DNA of 64,000 nt, from assembly GCF_041081105.1 (NCBI RefSeq), contig NZ_CP163528.1, forward strand, positions 2,418,001-2,482,000, read 5' to 3'. Of the stretch, positions 51,641-61,000 are shown piece by piece. Below the pieces are notes generated by a model. The model saw only the letters and a program-made list of their open reading frames with translations, was not told the origin of the DNA and did not search any database. Positions within the stretch are counted from its first letter, which is position 1; every line of letters starts with the position of its first letter. This stretch comes from Promicromonospora sp. Populi. GTDB lineage: Bacteria > Actinomycetota > Actinomycetes > Actinomycetales > Cellulomonadaceae. The translations under genes were made by a program, and so were the position numbers.

Positions 51641-52744
51641 ATGAGCGCTACAGCGGACTTTGTCATCCGCAACCGCGCCATGCAGCGCTACATCCTCGCG
51701 AACGAGAAGATCGTCATCGCCACCCACCGGCACTGGGCCAAGCTGTGGGAGCCGATCCTCACGACGTCCGGTGCGTTCGTCCTCGCCGTGGCCCTGCTCG
51801 TCGCCGTCGACCCTGACGTCCGCGACGGGCTGGCCTGGGTGTGGTTGCCGTTCCTCGTCCTGGGCGCGCGGTTGCTTTACAAGTGGCTGGACTGGCGGGC
51901 CGAGTGGTTCGTCATGACCGACCGGCGGCTGATGCTGCTCACCGGGTTCCTGGTCCACCGCGTGGCGATGATGCCGTCGGAGAAGGTGACCGACCTCGGG
52001 TACGAGCGCACCCCGCTCGGCCAGATTCTCGGCTACGGCACGTTCATCTTCGAGACCGCCGGGCAGGACCAGGCACTCGACCGCGTCACCTGGATCCCGC
52101 GCCCCGACTCCCGGTACCGCCTCATCATCGCGACGCTCTTCCACCCCGACGTCGCCGACGCCGAAGCCGCCGCCCAGGCCAACCCGGGCATCCAGCCACA
52201 ACCCGTCCCGGTGGCGGAGCCGCCCACCGTCACGCCGCCGCCCGCGCTCATGCCGCGGATCGGACGGCGCAGCAACCCGCCCACGCAGCGCATCGAGGTC
52301 CCGATCGCCCGGAGCGGTGCCCCGGGGGGCGGTTCTTCTGCGGGCAACTCTGCGGGCAGGCCCGTGAGCGGCAGCGCGAATAATGCCGAGAACAACGCCG
52401 CGAGCGGTGCCGTCGGCGGGAGCACGGCACAGGACGCCCCCCAGGAGGGCGAGGACGCCCCGGGCGTCCACTGGTCGCCGACGGGTGCGGCAGCGTCTGT
52501 GGCATCCCCTGGGACGGCGTCTGGGGCAGCACCTGGGGCAACGGGAGGCCTGACATCGGCCGATCGGGCCAGGGCGGACTACGCGAGGGCCGAGCGTGCT
52601 CGGACCGACCATGCTCGGACCGAGCGGGCACGAGACAGTGCCGACAGCGGGCACGTGCCCGGTGGGCCGACCGCCGACCTGGACACGGCCGAGCAACTGC
52701 CCAGCCCGTTCATCGAGGGCGGCAAGGACCCAAAGATCCGCTGA
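51641..52744 (+). CDS. Membrane protein with bacterial PH domain
   Basis: A 367-residue protein. The first 180 residues form a bPH2-type domain with two membrane helices (about 43-58 and 64-80) followed by WFVMTDRRLMLLTGFLVHRV, MMPSEKVTDLGYERTPLGQI and LGYGTFIFETAG, the standard actinobacterial pattern. The last 190 residues are low-complexity (Ala/Gly/Pro/Ser with an RARADYARAERARTDHARTE repeat), encoded by short tandem units. GGGGAG precedes ATG 51641. Likely an envelope-associated scaffold; function unknown. Confidence 0.75.
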   Translation: MSATADFVIRNRAMQRYILANEKIVIATHRHWAKLWEPILTTSGAFVLAVALLVAVDPDVRDGLAWVWLPFLVLGARLLYKWLDWRAEWFVMTDRRLMLLTGFLVHRVAMMPSEKVTDLGYERTPLGQILGYGTFIFETAGQDQALDRVTWIPRPDSRYRLIIATLFHPDVADAEAAAQANPGIQPQPVPVAEPPTVTPPPALMPRIGRRSNPPTQRIEVPIARSGAPGGGSSAGNSAGRPVSGSANNAENNAASGAVGGSTAQDAPQEGEDAPGVHWSPTGAAASVASPGTASGAAPGATGGLTSADRARADYARAERARTDHARTERARDSADSGHVPGGPTADLDTAEQLPSPFIEGGKDPKIR

Positions 52745-52766
52745 CCCGCGAGATCCAGGAACGGCG

Positions 52767-52796
52767 AAGGGCCCGGTCCGTGTGGACCAGGCCCTT
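52767..52796. terminator. Hairpin between PH-domain gene and tRNA-Glu
   Basis: AAGGGCCCGGTCC-GTGT-GGACCAGGCCCTT, one mismatch in 13 pairs. It lies between the convergent PH-domain gene and tRNA-Glu. Confidence 0.65.
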
Positions 52797-52802
52797 CTGC
52801 TG

Positions 52803-52875
52803 TACCCCCAGTGGGATTTGAACCCGCGCTACCGCCGTGAGAGGGCGGCGTCCTAGGCCGCTAGACGATGGGGGC
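52803..52875 (-). tRNA. tRNA-Glu (anticodon CTC), copy 1
   Basis: 73 nt. Acceptor GCCCCCA pairs with TGGGGGT, discriminator A; anticodon arm CCGCC-CTCTCAC-GGCGG presents CTC; T-arm GCGGGTTCAAATCCCAC is standard. The CCA end is not encoded. Confidence 0.95.
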
Positions 52876-52912
52876 CTGAACGGACCCGCCGGCCGAAGCC
52901 GATGGATCTGCG

Positions 52913-52985
52913 TACCCCCAGCGGGATTTGAACCCGCGTTACCGCCGTGAGAGGGCGGCGTCCTAGGCCACTAGACGATGGGGGC
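52913..52985 (-). tRNA. tRNA-Glu (anticodon CTC), copy 2
   Basis: 73 nt, differing from copy 1 at only a few positions (D-arm TAGTGG versus TAGCGG, T-stem). The same anticodon arm with CTC. The two copies are 37 bases apart and probably arose by tandem duplication. Confidence 0.95.
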
Positions 52986-53076
52986 CTGAACTACCGGTCG
53001 TGGACCGGTTTTCGGTGAAAACACTAACGCACCGGACCGTCGACTCACATCGACTACGGGTGCGCTGCGCTCTGCG

Positions 53077-53148
53077 CTGGGGTACCAGGACTCGAACCTA
53101 GACTAAGTGAACCAGAATCACTCGTGCTGCCAATTACACCATACCCCA
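53077..53148 (-). tRNA. tRNA-Gln (anticodon CTG)
   Basis: 72 nt. Acceptor TGGGGTA pairs with TACCCCA, discriminator G; anticodon loop TTCTGGT presents CTG; T-arm TAGGTTCGAGTCCTGG. It begins with U1-A72, as usual for tRNA-Gln. It lies with the two tRNA-Glu genes, and gltX is 3.6 kb upstream. Confidence 0.94.
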
Positions 53149-53265
53149 TGGGGGTATGACCGCCTGGATACACCTGTCTCCGACAGGTATTCCGTGGGGG
53201 CCCTACCGCTGCAGAACACTACCTGACCCCGGACGATGGGCAAAACGGAAAGAGCGTGCCGTCCG

Positions 53266-54081
53266 TCACGCGCCGTAATCGAGGGCCGCAGGGAGGTCCG
53301 CCAGCGTCTCGATCACCACGACTCCGGCCGCTCGCAGCGCGTCCGGATCCTGCACGTCCCGCACGGCTGCGTCCTGCCCGGCAGGCAGCACAGCGTCTGT
53401 ACGCCCGACGACGGGCAGCGCAAGACCGCCGTAGCCGGGACCGCGCCTGTGGCCCGCTCGGTCCAGCCAGACGCCCGTCAGACCCGCCTCGTGGGCCGCC
53501 AGCGCGTCCACGGTGGGCTCGTCGCCCACGTACGCGGTCCTGGCCGGGTCCGTACCCAGCAGACGCGCCCCCTCGAGGAAGACCCGGGGGTCGGGCTTGC
53601 CGAAGCCCAGGGTGTCCACGCCGACGAGCACGGGCAGGTCGGCCAGCCCGGCCAGCTTGAGCTTGCGCTCCTGCAGCTCGGTGGCGGCGTTCGTCACCAC
53701 ACCGACGCGGATTCCCGCAGCGACGACGGCGTCTACCGCGGCGCGGGCGTCGTCGTGCGCCGTCCACGATTTCTCGAACGTGCCCCAGAACAGCTCGTCC
53801 CAGGCCTCGAAGGAGGACTCCGTGACGGGCGCGGCGCCGAACGTCTCGTGCAGCAGGGCTGCCCGGTGCCGGCGCTGCGTCAGGTGGTCCATCTCGCCCC
53901 GGGTGTATCGGCTGTAGTAGCCGCCCGGGTCGGTGCGCCAGTGCGACAGGATCTCCGGATCGCGGTCGGGAGAGATGTGCGGCAGGTGCTGTGCCCGCAC
54001 GACCGCGAGCGCGAGCGCGAAGGCGCCCTTGGTGTCGACGAGGGTGTCGTCGACGTCGAAGAGGATGCCGTCCAACGTCAT
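53266..54081 (-). CDS. HAD-family hydrolase
   Basis: A 271-residue haloacid dehalogenase-like protein. Motif I is ILFDVDDTLVDTKGAF (nucleophile Asp9, acid Asp11), motif II VVTNAA, motif III Lys in FGKPDPRVFLEG, motif IV TAYVGDEPTVDALAA. This is the phosphatase-type set of residues; the substrate is unknown. Its ATG overlaps the stop of the CPBP protease gene (ATGA at 54078), so the two are co-translated. The 117 bases to tRNA-Gln contain only a small ACCTGTC/GACAGGT hairpin. Confidence 0.85.
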   Translation of the reverse strand: MTLDGILFDVDDTLVDTKGAFALALAVVRAQHLPHISPDRDPEILSHWRTDPGGYYSRYTRGEMDHLTQRRHRAALLHETFGAAPVTESSFEAWDELFWGTFEKSWTAHDDARAAVDAVVAAGIRVGVVTNAATELQERKLKLAGLADLPVLVGVDTLGFGKPDPRVFLEGARLLGTDPARTAYVGDEPTVDALAAHEAGLTGVWLDRAGHRRGPGYGGLALPVVGRTDAVLPAGQDAAVRDVQDPDALRAAGVVVIETLADLPAALDYGA

Positions 54082-55217
54082 CTGTTCTCCCCCTTCACCG
54101 GGCCGACTTCAACCGCGCCGCTAGTTGCGGGGTCGGTCACCATCCGGGCGGGCTTGCGGCGTCGTGCCCACCACAGCAGGACTGCAGTCGTGACGACCGT
54201 GATGCTGATGCTGACCGCGCCGTCGAGCGGCGCCACCTCGGTGATCAGGAGCGACTCCGCGAGCCCGTCGTAGGCGATGGCGAAGCCGAACGCCAGCAGG
54301 TTGTTCGCCACGTGCAGTGCGACGGCGCACTCCAGCCCACCTGTACGCCAGACGAGCACGCTCGCGAGCAGCCCGAACACGAGGCGGTCGGCGAACAGCC
54401 ACGGGCTCTGCGCGCCGTGCGCGAACGCGAACAGGAGCGCCGTCACGACGGCGGGCACGATGACGGCGAGCCAGCGCCACCTCAGCATGCTGCCGATCCA
54501 CTGCGAGAGCCAGCCGCGGAAGAAGTACTCCTCGCCTGCTGCCTGCAGCGGCGTGGTCAGCAGGACCACCAGGGAGAGCGCGACCCAGCCGGACGCGGGG
54601 GTGAGCGGCCACAAGCCGGAGTCGTCGGAACTGGCACCGGAACCGGTGCCGTCGTCGCCGGCAGGAAAACCGAGCTGCGTCAGGAGGATGTCGCTACCCA
54701 GGTGGAGCGGCACCAGGAGCAGCAGCGTGATGCCCAGGCCGCCGAGGAGCAGACGCCAGCGCACGCGCCCCAGCACCGACGACACCAGGCCCGCCGACGC
54801 CCGGCCCGCACGGCGGGTCTGCGCCCAGGTCGCCGCCAGTGCCAGCGGGATGCCGAGCGCGAGGATCAGATTGGTCACGAGCATGCCGACCGGGGAGACG
54901 AGGAATGCGTCCGACGCCGGGTCCAGTAGCTGCGCGCCCAGCGACTCCGCAATGACGTAGGCGAGGACGACGAGCAACAGCGCTCCGGTCAGCACCGCGA
55001 GGCCGGCCGCCGTCGTGGCCAGCCCGAGCAACGGGCGCCACCACCTGTGCCACGGCCCGCGCAGGGCCTGCGGATACTCGCGCGGGGCCGGGGTAGTCGT
55101 AACGGGGATCTGCGCAACGGGGATCTGCGCAACAGGGATCTGCGCAACGAGAGGCGGCGCAACGAGAGGCGGCGCTACAGGGGACGGCGCGGTGTCAGGC
55201 GTCATGGCGTCGGTCAC
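54078..55217 (-). CDS. CPBP-family intramembrane glutamic protease
   Basis: A 379-residue membrane protein with about eight helices. The catalytic motifs of the CPBP/Abi family are present: AAGEEYFFRGWLSQW (EExxxR), FAFAHGAQSPW and ALHVANNLLAFGF. Members cleave membrane substrates or act in bacteriocin immunity. The N-terminal 35 residues hold repeats (VAPPL twice, VAQIP three times), encoded by 15-bp units at 55104-55180. GTG 55217 is supported by TAACGT 7 bases upstream; a longer frame to 55286 would add an MTRAGVTRAG repeat. Confidence 0.85.
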   Translation of the reverse strand: MTDAMTPDTAPSPVAPPLVAPPLVAQIPVAQIPVAQIPVTTTPAPREYPQALRGPWHRWWRPLLGLATTAAGLAVLTGALLLVVLAYVIAESLGAQLLDPASDAFLVSPVGMLVTNLILALGIPLALAATWAQTRRAGRASAGLVSSVLGRVRWRLLLGGLGITLLLLVPLHLGSDILLTQLGFPAGDDGTGSGASSDDSGLWPLTPASGWVALSLVVLLTTPLQAAGEEYFFRGWLSQWIGSMLRWRWLAVIVPAVVTALLFAFAHGAQSPWLFADRLVFGLLASVLVWRTGGLECAVALHVANNLLAFGFAIAYDGLAESLLITEVAPLDGAVSISITVVTTAVLLWWARRRKPARMVTDPATSGAVEVGPVKGENR

Positions 55218-55224
55218 GCCCGAC

Positions 55225-55230
55225 ACGTTA
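55225..55230 (-). promoter_or_regulatory. Leaderless -10 box (TAACGT) for the CPBP gene
   Basis: On the minus strand TAACGT ends 7 bases before GTG 55217. Confidence 0.55.
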
Positions 55231-55296
55231 GACCAGGTCCCCGACACCCCGCTCACCCCAGCCCGCGTCACCCCAGCCCGCGTCACCCCGGCGCGG

Positions 55297-56772
55297 TCAC
55301 TCGGCCCCGGTCGGCGCCTCTGCTGCGGTTCGGGTCGCGATCTCGGTGAGGCGGGCCAGAGCTGCGTCGATGCGGGCGAGCGTGCGCTCCCTGCCGAGCA
55401 CCTCGAGCGACTCGAACAGGGGCAGGCCGATCCGGCGTCCCGTCACGGCGACCCGGACCGGGGCCTGCGCCTTGCCCAGCTTCATGCCGTGCGCCTCGCC
55501 CACCGCGGTGACGGTGTCCTTGAGCGTCTCGGACTCCCAGGCGAGCCCCGTCTCCGCGAGAGCGACCCGCACGTCCGCGAGCAGCTCCGGCGCACCGGCC
55601 TTCATCGCCTTGTTCCAGGAGTCGTCGTCGGTGATCGGAGCGTCGAGGAAGAGGAAGTCGACGTTGTCCGTGATCTCCGCCAGCAGAGCGATGCGGGAGT
55701 GGGCAAGCGGTGCGACGGCGTCGAACACCTTCTGGTCGAACTGCTCCTCGCTCCACGGCGCGTGCGGGGCGTGCAGCCAGGGGTCGCAGGCCGCGGTGAA
55801 CTCCGGCACGCTCAGCGCGCGGATGTACTCGCCGTTGAAGGCCGTGAGCTTCTTGATGTCAAAGAACGCGGGCGCGGAGTTGACGTCCTCGATCTTGAAT
55901 CGGCTGATCATCTCGTCGAACGGCAGGATCTCCTCGTCGTTGCCCGGGGACCAGCCGAGCAGCATGAGGTAGTTCACCATCGCGGCGGGCAGGTAGCCCT
56001 CCTCGAAGAACGACTCGAGGGACACCTTGTCGCGTCGCTTCGAGAGCTTCTGCCGCTTCTCGTTCACGAGCACCGGCAGGTGCGCCCAGACGGGCGGTGT
56101 CGCGCCGAGCGCCGCCCACAAAAGCTGCTGCTTGGGGGTGTTCGGCAGGTGCTCCTCGCCGCGGATGACGTGCGTGATGTGCTCGTCCATGTCGTCTACG
56201 ACGTTGGCCAGCAGGAACACCGGTGTGCCGTTGCCGCGTGCGATGACGAAGTCCTCGAGAGACTCGTTCGGGAACGTGGGGTTACCGCGGATCAGGTCGA
56301 CTACGTGCGTCTCCCCCTCGTCAGGGGTACGGAACCGCAGTGCCCGGCCCTCGGCGTACTCCAGGCCACGGTCCCGGCAGAACCCGTCGTAGCCGGCGTG
56401 CTGGGAGCCGGTACGCGCTACGAGCACTTCACGCGTGCAGTCGCAGTAGTACGCAGCGCCGGACTCGAACAGACGCGCCGCCGACTCCTGGTGCAGCTCC
56501 ACGTTCTTCGACTGGAAGTACGGCCCCTCGAAAGCCGGATCCTCAGTGCTGATCCCCAGCGACTCCATGGCCGCGAGGATCCCGTCCACCCACTCGGGCT
56601 GGTTGCGGGAGGCATCGGTGTCCTCGATACGCAGCACGAACGTGCCGCCCTGCTGCTTCGCCACCGCCCAGTTGAAGAGCGTGGAGCGCGCGCTACCCAC
56701 GTGGAACATGCCAGTGGGCGATGGAGCGAATCGGACACGGATCGGAGAGCTGCCAGGAGCGGGGAACGTCAC
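55297..56772 (-). CDS. gltX: Glutamyl-tRNA synthetase
   Basis: A 491-residue class I synthetase charging tRNA-Glu (and, in bacteria using GatCAB, also tRNA-Gln). The HIGH-type motif lies in [20 protein letters not shown], the KMSKS-type motif is KLSKRRDK (about residue 256), and [18 protein letters not shown] is typical. GTG 56772 is chosen because TAGGCT lies 7 bases upstream; the longer frame to 56802 lacks support. Two tRNA-Glu genes and one tRNA-Gln gene lie close downstream. Confidence 0.95.
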   Translation of the reverse strand: MTFPAPGSSPIRVRFAPSPTGMFHVGSARSTLFNWAVAKQQGGTFVLRIEDTDASRNQPEWVDGILAAMESLGISTEDPAFEGPYFQSKNVELHQESAARLFESGAAYYCDCTREVLVARTGSQHAGYDGFCRDRGLEYAEGRALRFRTPDEGETHVVDLIRGNPTFPNESLEDFVIARGNGTPVFLLANVVDDMDEHITHVIRGEEHLPNTPKQQLLWAALGATPPVWAHLPVLVNEKRQKLSKRRDKVSLESFFEEGYLPAAMVNYLMLLGWSPGNDEEILPFDEMISRFKIEDVNSAPAFFDIKKLTAFNGEYIRALSVPEFTAACDPWLHAPHAPWSEEQFDQKVFDAVAPLAHSRIALLAEITDNVDFLFLDAPITDDDSWNKAMKAGAPELLADVRVALAETGLAWESETLKDTVTAVGEAHGMKLGKAQAPVRVAVTGRRIGLPLFESLEVLGRERTLARIDAALARLTEIATRTAAEAPTGAE

Positions 56773-56779
56773 GAGGGCA

Positions 56780-56785
56780 AGCCTA
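56780..56785 (-). promoter_or_regulatory. Leaderless -10 box (TAGGCT) for gltX
   Basis: On the minus strand TAGGCT ends 7 bases before GTG 56772. It overlaps the end of the upstream membrane-protein gene. Confidence 0.6.
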
Positions 56786-57226
56786 GGCGGTGGCACCGAC
56801 ACGACGCTCTGTCCGAGCCCGCAGATCGCCGACCAGGAGCCCGACGGCGTAGGTCAGCCACGTGGGAATCGACGCGAACGCGGCCACGTAGAGGACGAGC
56901 AGGTCCCACTCCTCGTCGTCGTTACGCCAAGGCTCGTCGGAGACGTAACGGAGCACGAACACGACGGCGACCAGCACGAAAGCAAGGCCCAGCGCGGCCC
57001 ATGCGTTGCGAACACCCAGCAGCCGGAACAGGCCGACGGCGACGAGGACCGCTATGAGCACGACGGCGGTCACTGCGAACGTGACCAGGAGGAAGGTACC
57101 CAACCCGCTCAGCAAGTCAGAGACCGGCGTCAGTCCGGAGACGATTGCCATATAGCCCAGCGACAACACCAGGGTGACGCCGAACGCCACGGGGGTCAGG
57201 ACGAGGAAGCGCCGCACGGTCTCCAT
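56783..57226 (-). CDS. Small four-helix membrane protein, paralogue A
   Basis: A 147-residue protein with four hydrophobic segments, beginning [20 protein letters not shown] and ending with a short basic tail. I do not recognise a family. It is a tandem paralogue of the gene at 57300: the first 18 residues are identical and [40 protein letters not shown] and the tail match. Function unknown. Confidence 0.65.
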   Translation of the reverse strand: METVRRFLVLTPVAFGVTLVLSLGYMAIVSGLTPVSDLLSGLGTFLLVTFAVTAVVLIAVLVAVGLFRLLGVRNAWAALGLAFVLVAVVFVLRYVSDEPWRNDDEEWDLLVLYVAAFASIPTWLTYAVGLLVGDLRARTERRVGATA

Positions 57227-57253
57227 GGGCCAATGGTGACTGGCCGGAGCAAG

Positions 57254-57270
57254 GATGACCAGCAATCTCC
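57254..57270 (-). promoter_or_regulatory. 17-bp element upstream of paralogue A
   Basis: GATGACCAGCAATCTCC (plus-strand reading) begins 28 bases upstream of ATG 57226. An identical copy is found at 57761-57777 at the same distance from paralogue B. It is either duplicated promoter sequence or a shared operator. Confidence 0.5.
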
Positions 57271-57299
57271 GCCCGCTCGTCGAGCGCGTGCTCCCGCGG

Positions 57300-57734
57300 T
57301 CACTCCACAGCGTCCATCGCCCGGTTCCGGGACCTCCGGTCCCGCCGGCCACGGATCAGGAGCCCGACGGCGTAGCCCACCCAGGTAGGGACCGACGCTG
57401 CAGCGGCCGCCACGACGGGAAGCAGGTTCCACCCCTCGTCGTTCTCCGGCAAGGATGCGGCGATCATGGCGTAGATGACCGCACAGATGACGGCGGCCAG
57501 GCAGACGGCAACACCGAGCACGGCCCAGTCGTTGCGGACACCCAGCAGCCGGAGCAGGCCGATCGCGAGGAGGATCGTCAAGAAAGCGCCGACAGTCACA
57601 GCGAGCGCGGCCACGAGGCCGATCCCGAAACCGGCCCACGAGAAGTCCCAGCTCGTCTGGAGTATCACGAGCACCACCGCGGTGACGCCGAACGCCACGG
57701 GGGTCAGCACGAGGAAGCGTCGCACGGTCTCCAT
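57300..57734 (-). CDS. Small four-helix membrane protein, paralogue B
   Basis: A 144-residue protein with four hydrophobic segments ([60 protein letters not shown]). The near-identical N-terminus and upstream element show a duplication with paralogue A, while the middle has diverged. No conserved polar residues suggest an enzyme; function unknown. Confidence 0.65.
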   Translation of the reverse strand: METVRRFLVLTPVAFGVTAVVLVILQTSWDFSWAGFGIGLVAALAVTVGAFLTILLAIGLLRLLGVRNDWAVLGVAVCLAAVICAVIYAMIAASLPENDEGWNLLPVVAAAAASVPTWVGYAVGLLIRGRRDRRSRNRAMDAVE

Positions 57735-57760
57735 GGTTCATGTTGACCGGCAAGCGGCGC

Positions 57761-57777
57761 GATGACCAGCAATCTCC
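57761..57777 (-). promoter_or_regulatory. 17-bp element upstream of paralogue B
   Basis: Identical to the element at 57254-57270 and 27 bases upstream of ATG 57734. Confidence 0.5.
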
Positions 57778-57902
57778 ATCGCACACTGCGGCCAGCTCAC
57801 GCTGCCGCCCGACTGTCTGTACGCCCGACTGTCTGTGTCAGTGGCGCCTGGTACTCATGTCCTTGACGGATGCGACTACGAACGTGACAGCGGAGGACCT
57901 GT

Positions 57903-59042
57903 ATGCCGTTTGCCGAAGAGCTCATCGGAGCCCGCACGGTGCGTGCGCTGGCGGCCGCCCTTGAGACCGCACGGCCAGGCACGGAGCCGACGACGCTGCG
58001 CGCCACCGAGCAGGTGCTCGACCCACTGCCTCTGCGGGAACGCAGCGACCTGCTGCGCGACGCCCTGCTCGCTGACCTCCCCAGCGACTACGCCTCGTTC
58101 GCCGCGACCGTGCGCGTCGCGGCCGAGCGTGTCCCCTCGTTCACGGGCTGGCTGATCTGGCCGGTCACGAGCGCCGTCGTCGTCCGGGCCCTCGAAGACG
58201 GGTCCACGGCGGCCTTCGACGACGCCCTCGCCCTCCTGGCAGAGCTGACCCCGCGGCTGACCGCAGAGTTCGCGATCCGGGGGCTGCTGGACCATGACCT
58301 CGACCGCGCGCTGGTGACCGTTCTCAAGTGGACCGCGTCCGACGACGAGCACGTGCGCCGGCTCGCGTCCGAAGGCACGCGCCCCTTCCTGCCCTGGTCG
58401 ATCCGCGTGCCCGGGATCCTGGCCGCCCCGCGTTCCACCCTCCCGATCCTGCACGCCCTGTACCTCGACGATTCGGAGTACGTACGCCGCTCGGTGGCCA
58501 ATCACCTCAACGACCTGAGCCGGAGCGAGCCGGACCTGGTCGTCGAGACCGCGACGGCCTGGCTGGCCGCGCCCGGCGACGGCGCGAGCCGCGAGGACAC
58601 CCAACGGCTGGTGCGGCACGGCCTGCGCACCCTGGTGAAACAGGGGCATCCAGGGGCGCTGGGGCTCCTCGGCTTCACGCCTGCCGACGTCGAGGTGATC
58701 GGGCCCGTGCTCACATCCGATACCGTCGGGATCGGCAAGGCCCTGGCGTTCACCGCGTCGGTGCGCAATACCGGGCCGGAGCCCGCACGGCTGGCGATCG
58801 ACTACGTGGTGCACCACCGCAAGGCCAACGGCGGCCAGACCGGCAAGACGTTCAAGCTGACCACCCGAGACCTCGCGCCGGGTGAGCGCGTCGACATCAC
58901 CCGCGAGCACTCGTTCCGCGTGATCACCACGCGCAGGTACCACCCCGGCGAGCACGCGATCGAGCTGCAGGTCAACGGGGTCCGGCACGGCCGGAAGACC
59001 TTCACCTTGCAGGCGGCTACGCCGTCCGCACAGCCGGCCTAG
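57903..59042 (+). CDS. DNA alkylation repair (AlkD-like, HEAT-repeat) protein
   Basis: A 379-residue all-helical protein built of HEAT repeats, with DDSEYVRRSVANHLNDLSRS and WTASDDEHVRRLASEGTRPF as clear repeat units. This is the AlkC/AlkD type of DNA glycosylase that removes alkylated bases by holding the DNA in a concave surface. The last 110 residues form a beta-rich module (NTGPEPARLAIDYVVHHRKA, RVDITREHSFRVITTRRYHP), typical of the AlkC-like branch. GGAGG precedes ATG 57903. Its stop abuts the ancestral end of the convergent NUDIX gene (CTAG). Confidence 0.8.
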   Translation: MPFAEELIGARTVRALAAALETARPGTEPTTLRATEQVLDPLPLRERSDLLRDALLADLPSDYASFAATVRVAAERVPSFTGWLIWPVTSAVVVRALEDGSTAAFDDALALLAELTPRLTAEFAIRGLLDHDLDRALVTVLKWTASDDEHVRRLASEGTRPFLPWSIRVPGILAAPRSTLPILHALYLDDSEYVRRSVANHLNDLSRSEPDLVVETATAWLAAPGDGASREDTQRLVRHGLRTLVKQGHPGALGLLGFTPADVEVIGPVLTSDTVGIGKALAFTASVRNTGPEPARLAIDYVVHHRKANGGQTGKTFKLTTRDLAPGERVDITREHSFRVITTRRYHPGEHAIELQVNGVRHGRKTFTLQAATPSAQPA

Positions 59043-59139
59043 TCTACGAAGGCACGGAGCTCGTCGAGCATTTCCGGCCGCGCACCAGCGCGGTCGAACG
59101 TCTGATCGCGCGTCGATCGGGCTCTACCGACCGGTGCAA
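59039..59139 (-). pseudogene. Severed C-terminal coding remnant of the NUDIX gene
   Basis: On the minus strand this stretch reads VAPVGRARSTRDQTFDRAGA, RPEMLDELRAFVD, then a TAG stop at 59041-59039. It is in the same frame as the NUDIX gene at 59273 and shares a CTAG with the stop of the convergent AlkD-like gene. The 12-bp array in between carries several in-frame TGA codons, so this end is no longer translated. Inference from frame and position. Confidence 0.5.
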
Positions 59140-59304
59140 CGGCTCATGCATCGGCACATGCACCGACTCATCCATCGGCTAGTGCACCGACTGCATCGGC
59201 TAGTGCACCGGCTCGTGCATCGGCTCATGCATCGGCTCATGCACCGGCTCATGCACCGGCTCATGCACCGGCTCATGCACCGACTCGTGCACCGACTCGT
59301 GCAC
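59140..59304. repeat. 12-bp minisatellite, 14 units
   Basis: Thirteen 12-bp units and one 9-bp unit (59188-59196) of CGGCTCATGCAC type follow one another; units at 59233-59280 are four perfect copies. All unit lengths are multiples of three. On the minus strand units with CTCATG give an in-frame TGA, units with CTCGTG give CGA. Confidence 0.95.
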
Positions 59305-60040
59305 GGGCGAGTCTCACCGGCTCTGTCAGGTCCCGGTTGGGGAGGGCGTCGACGTCCCACCAGCGCACGTCCAGCGACTCCTCCGAGAGCACCGGCTCGG
59401 CGTCAGGAGCCGCGACGGCCACGAACCGTACGTCAAGGTGATGCACCGGCCGATCGGCCTCGCCGGGACTGTCGGTAGTGCCCACACCCTCGCCGGAATC
59501 CGGACGGGCAGCAGAGCCCCCGGAAGAGTCCGAGCCCGCAGAGGTCCCCAGGCCGCCGGCAACGCCCGGGCGACAGAACGGCACCTCGTGCTCGTCCAGG
59601 TGCACCGGCACGGGATCGACCGACAGCGTCAGTCCCGACTCCTCGCGCGCCTCCCGCTCGGCGGCGCCCGCGAGGGTGCGGTCCCCCGCCTCCAGGTGTC
59701 CGCCGAACTGGAACCACCGCCTGGCCTTGGCGTGCATCGTCAGCAGCACCCGCGTGCCGTCGTGAGAGAGCACGAGTGTCGACGCAGTGAGGTGGTCCGG
59801 CACGCAGTCGCGGAACACCCCGCTGGGCGACCCTGTGCCTGCATCTGCACCAGTCCCCGCAGAAGGGTCGTGCGTCTCGAGGTGCCAGACATACCGCACG
59901 CGGAGGCGTTCCTGCTCCGGCGTCGGGCCGGTCCACGAGCGCAGCACGCGCAGGGCGTCGTCGTGCAGCAGTGCGCCCTGCAGCAGTGCGCCCTGCAGCG
60001 GTACGCCGTCGTCCGGCGTCACCTCAGCAGCACCCCTCAT
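59273..60040 (-). CDS. NUDIX hydrolase, C-terminus truncated by a repeat array
   Basis: A 255-residue protein with a NUDIX core (TRVLLTMHAKARRWFQFGGH; the box GGHLEAGDRTLAGAAEREAR followed by EESG). These enzymes hydrolyse nucleoside diphosphate derivatives. An 80-residue insertion after the box is Gly/Ser/Asp-rich. The protein now ends ARARVGARVGA at a TGA inside the 12-bp array; downstream coding sequence in the same frame suggests it was once about 75 residues longer. ATG 60040 has GAGGGG upstream; GTG 60046 is an alternative. The gene follows the FAH gene by 9 bases. Confidence 0.8.
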   Translation of the reverse strand: MRGAAEVTPDDGVPLQGALLQGALLHDDALRVLRSWTGPTPEQERLRVRYVWHLETHDPSAGTGADAGTGSPSGVFRDCVPDHLTASTLVLSHDGTRVLLTMHAKARRWFQFGGHLEAGDRTLAGAAEREAREESGLTLSVDPVPVHLDEHEVPFCRPGVAGGLGTSAGSDSSGGSAARPDSGEGVGTTDSPGEADRPVHHLDVRFVAVAAPDAEPVLSEESLDVRWWDVDALPNRDLTEPVRLARARVGARVGA

Positions 60041-60049
60041 CGGCACCCC

Positions 60050-60832
<783 letters not shown>

Positions 60833-60838
60833 GGAGTC

Positions 60839-60844
60839 AGGGTA
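60839..60844 (-). promoter_or_regulatory. Leaderless -10 box (TACCCT) for the FAH-family gene
   Basis: On the minus strand TACCCT ends 6 bases before GTG 60832. Confidence 0.55.
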
Positions 60845-61000
60845 TGCCCGACGCCGCAGTCCCGGGCGCTCCGGGTCGGTTCAGGGGCCGCTCAGGGCCC
60901 TGACCCAGGTCATCCCCGATGACCCGATCCGCGCCGGTCCATAGCGTTCGGACGGGACGCCCCGGCCGGTCGAGACGCCGGGCACTGACGAGGAGCTCGG

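Noticed and set aside
53141..53159. CATACCCC-AT-GGGGGTATG inverted repeat at the 5' end of tRNA-Gln
   Set aside because: Half of it is the tRNA acceptor stem; I see no integrase or matching att copy, so I do not call an attachment site.
59134..59478. Plus-strand frame rich in HRLM repeats (and the CMSR frame on the other strand)
   Set aside because: It simply translates the 12-bp minisatellite and the antisense of the NUDIX gene.
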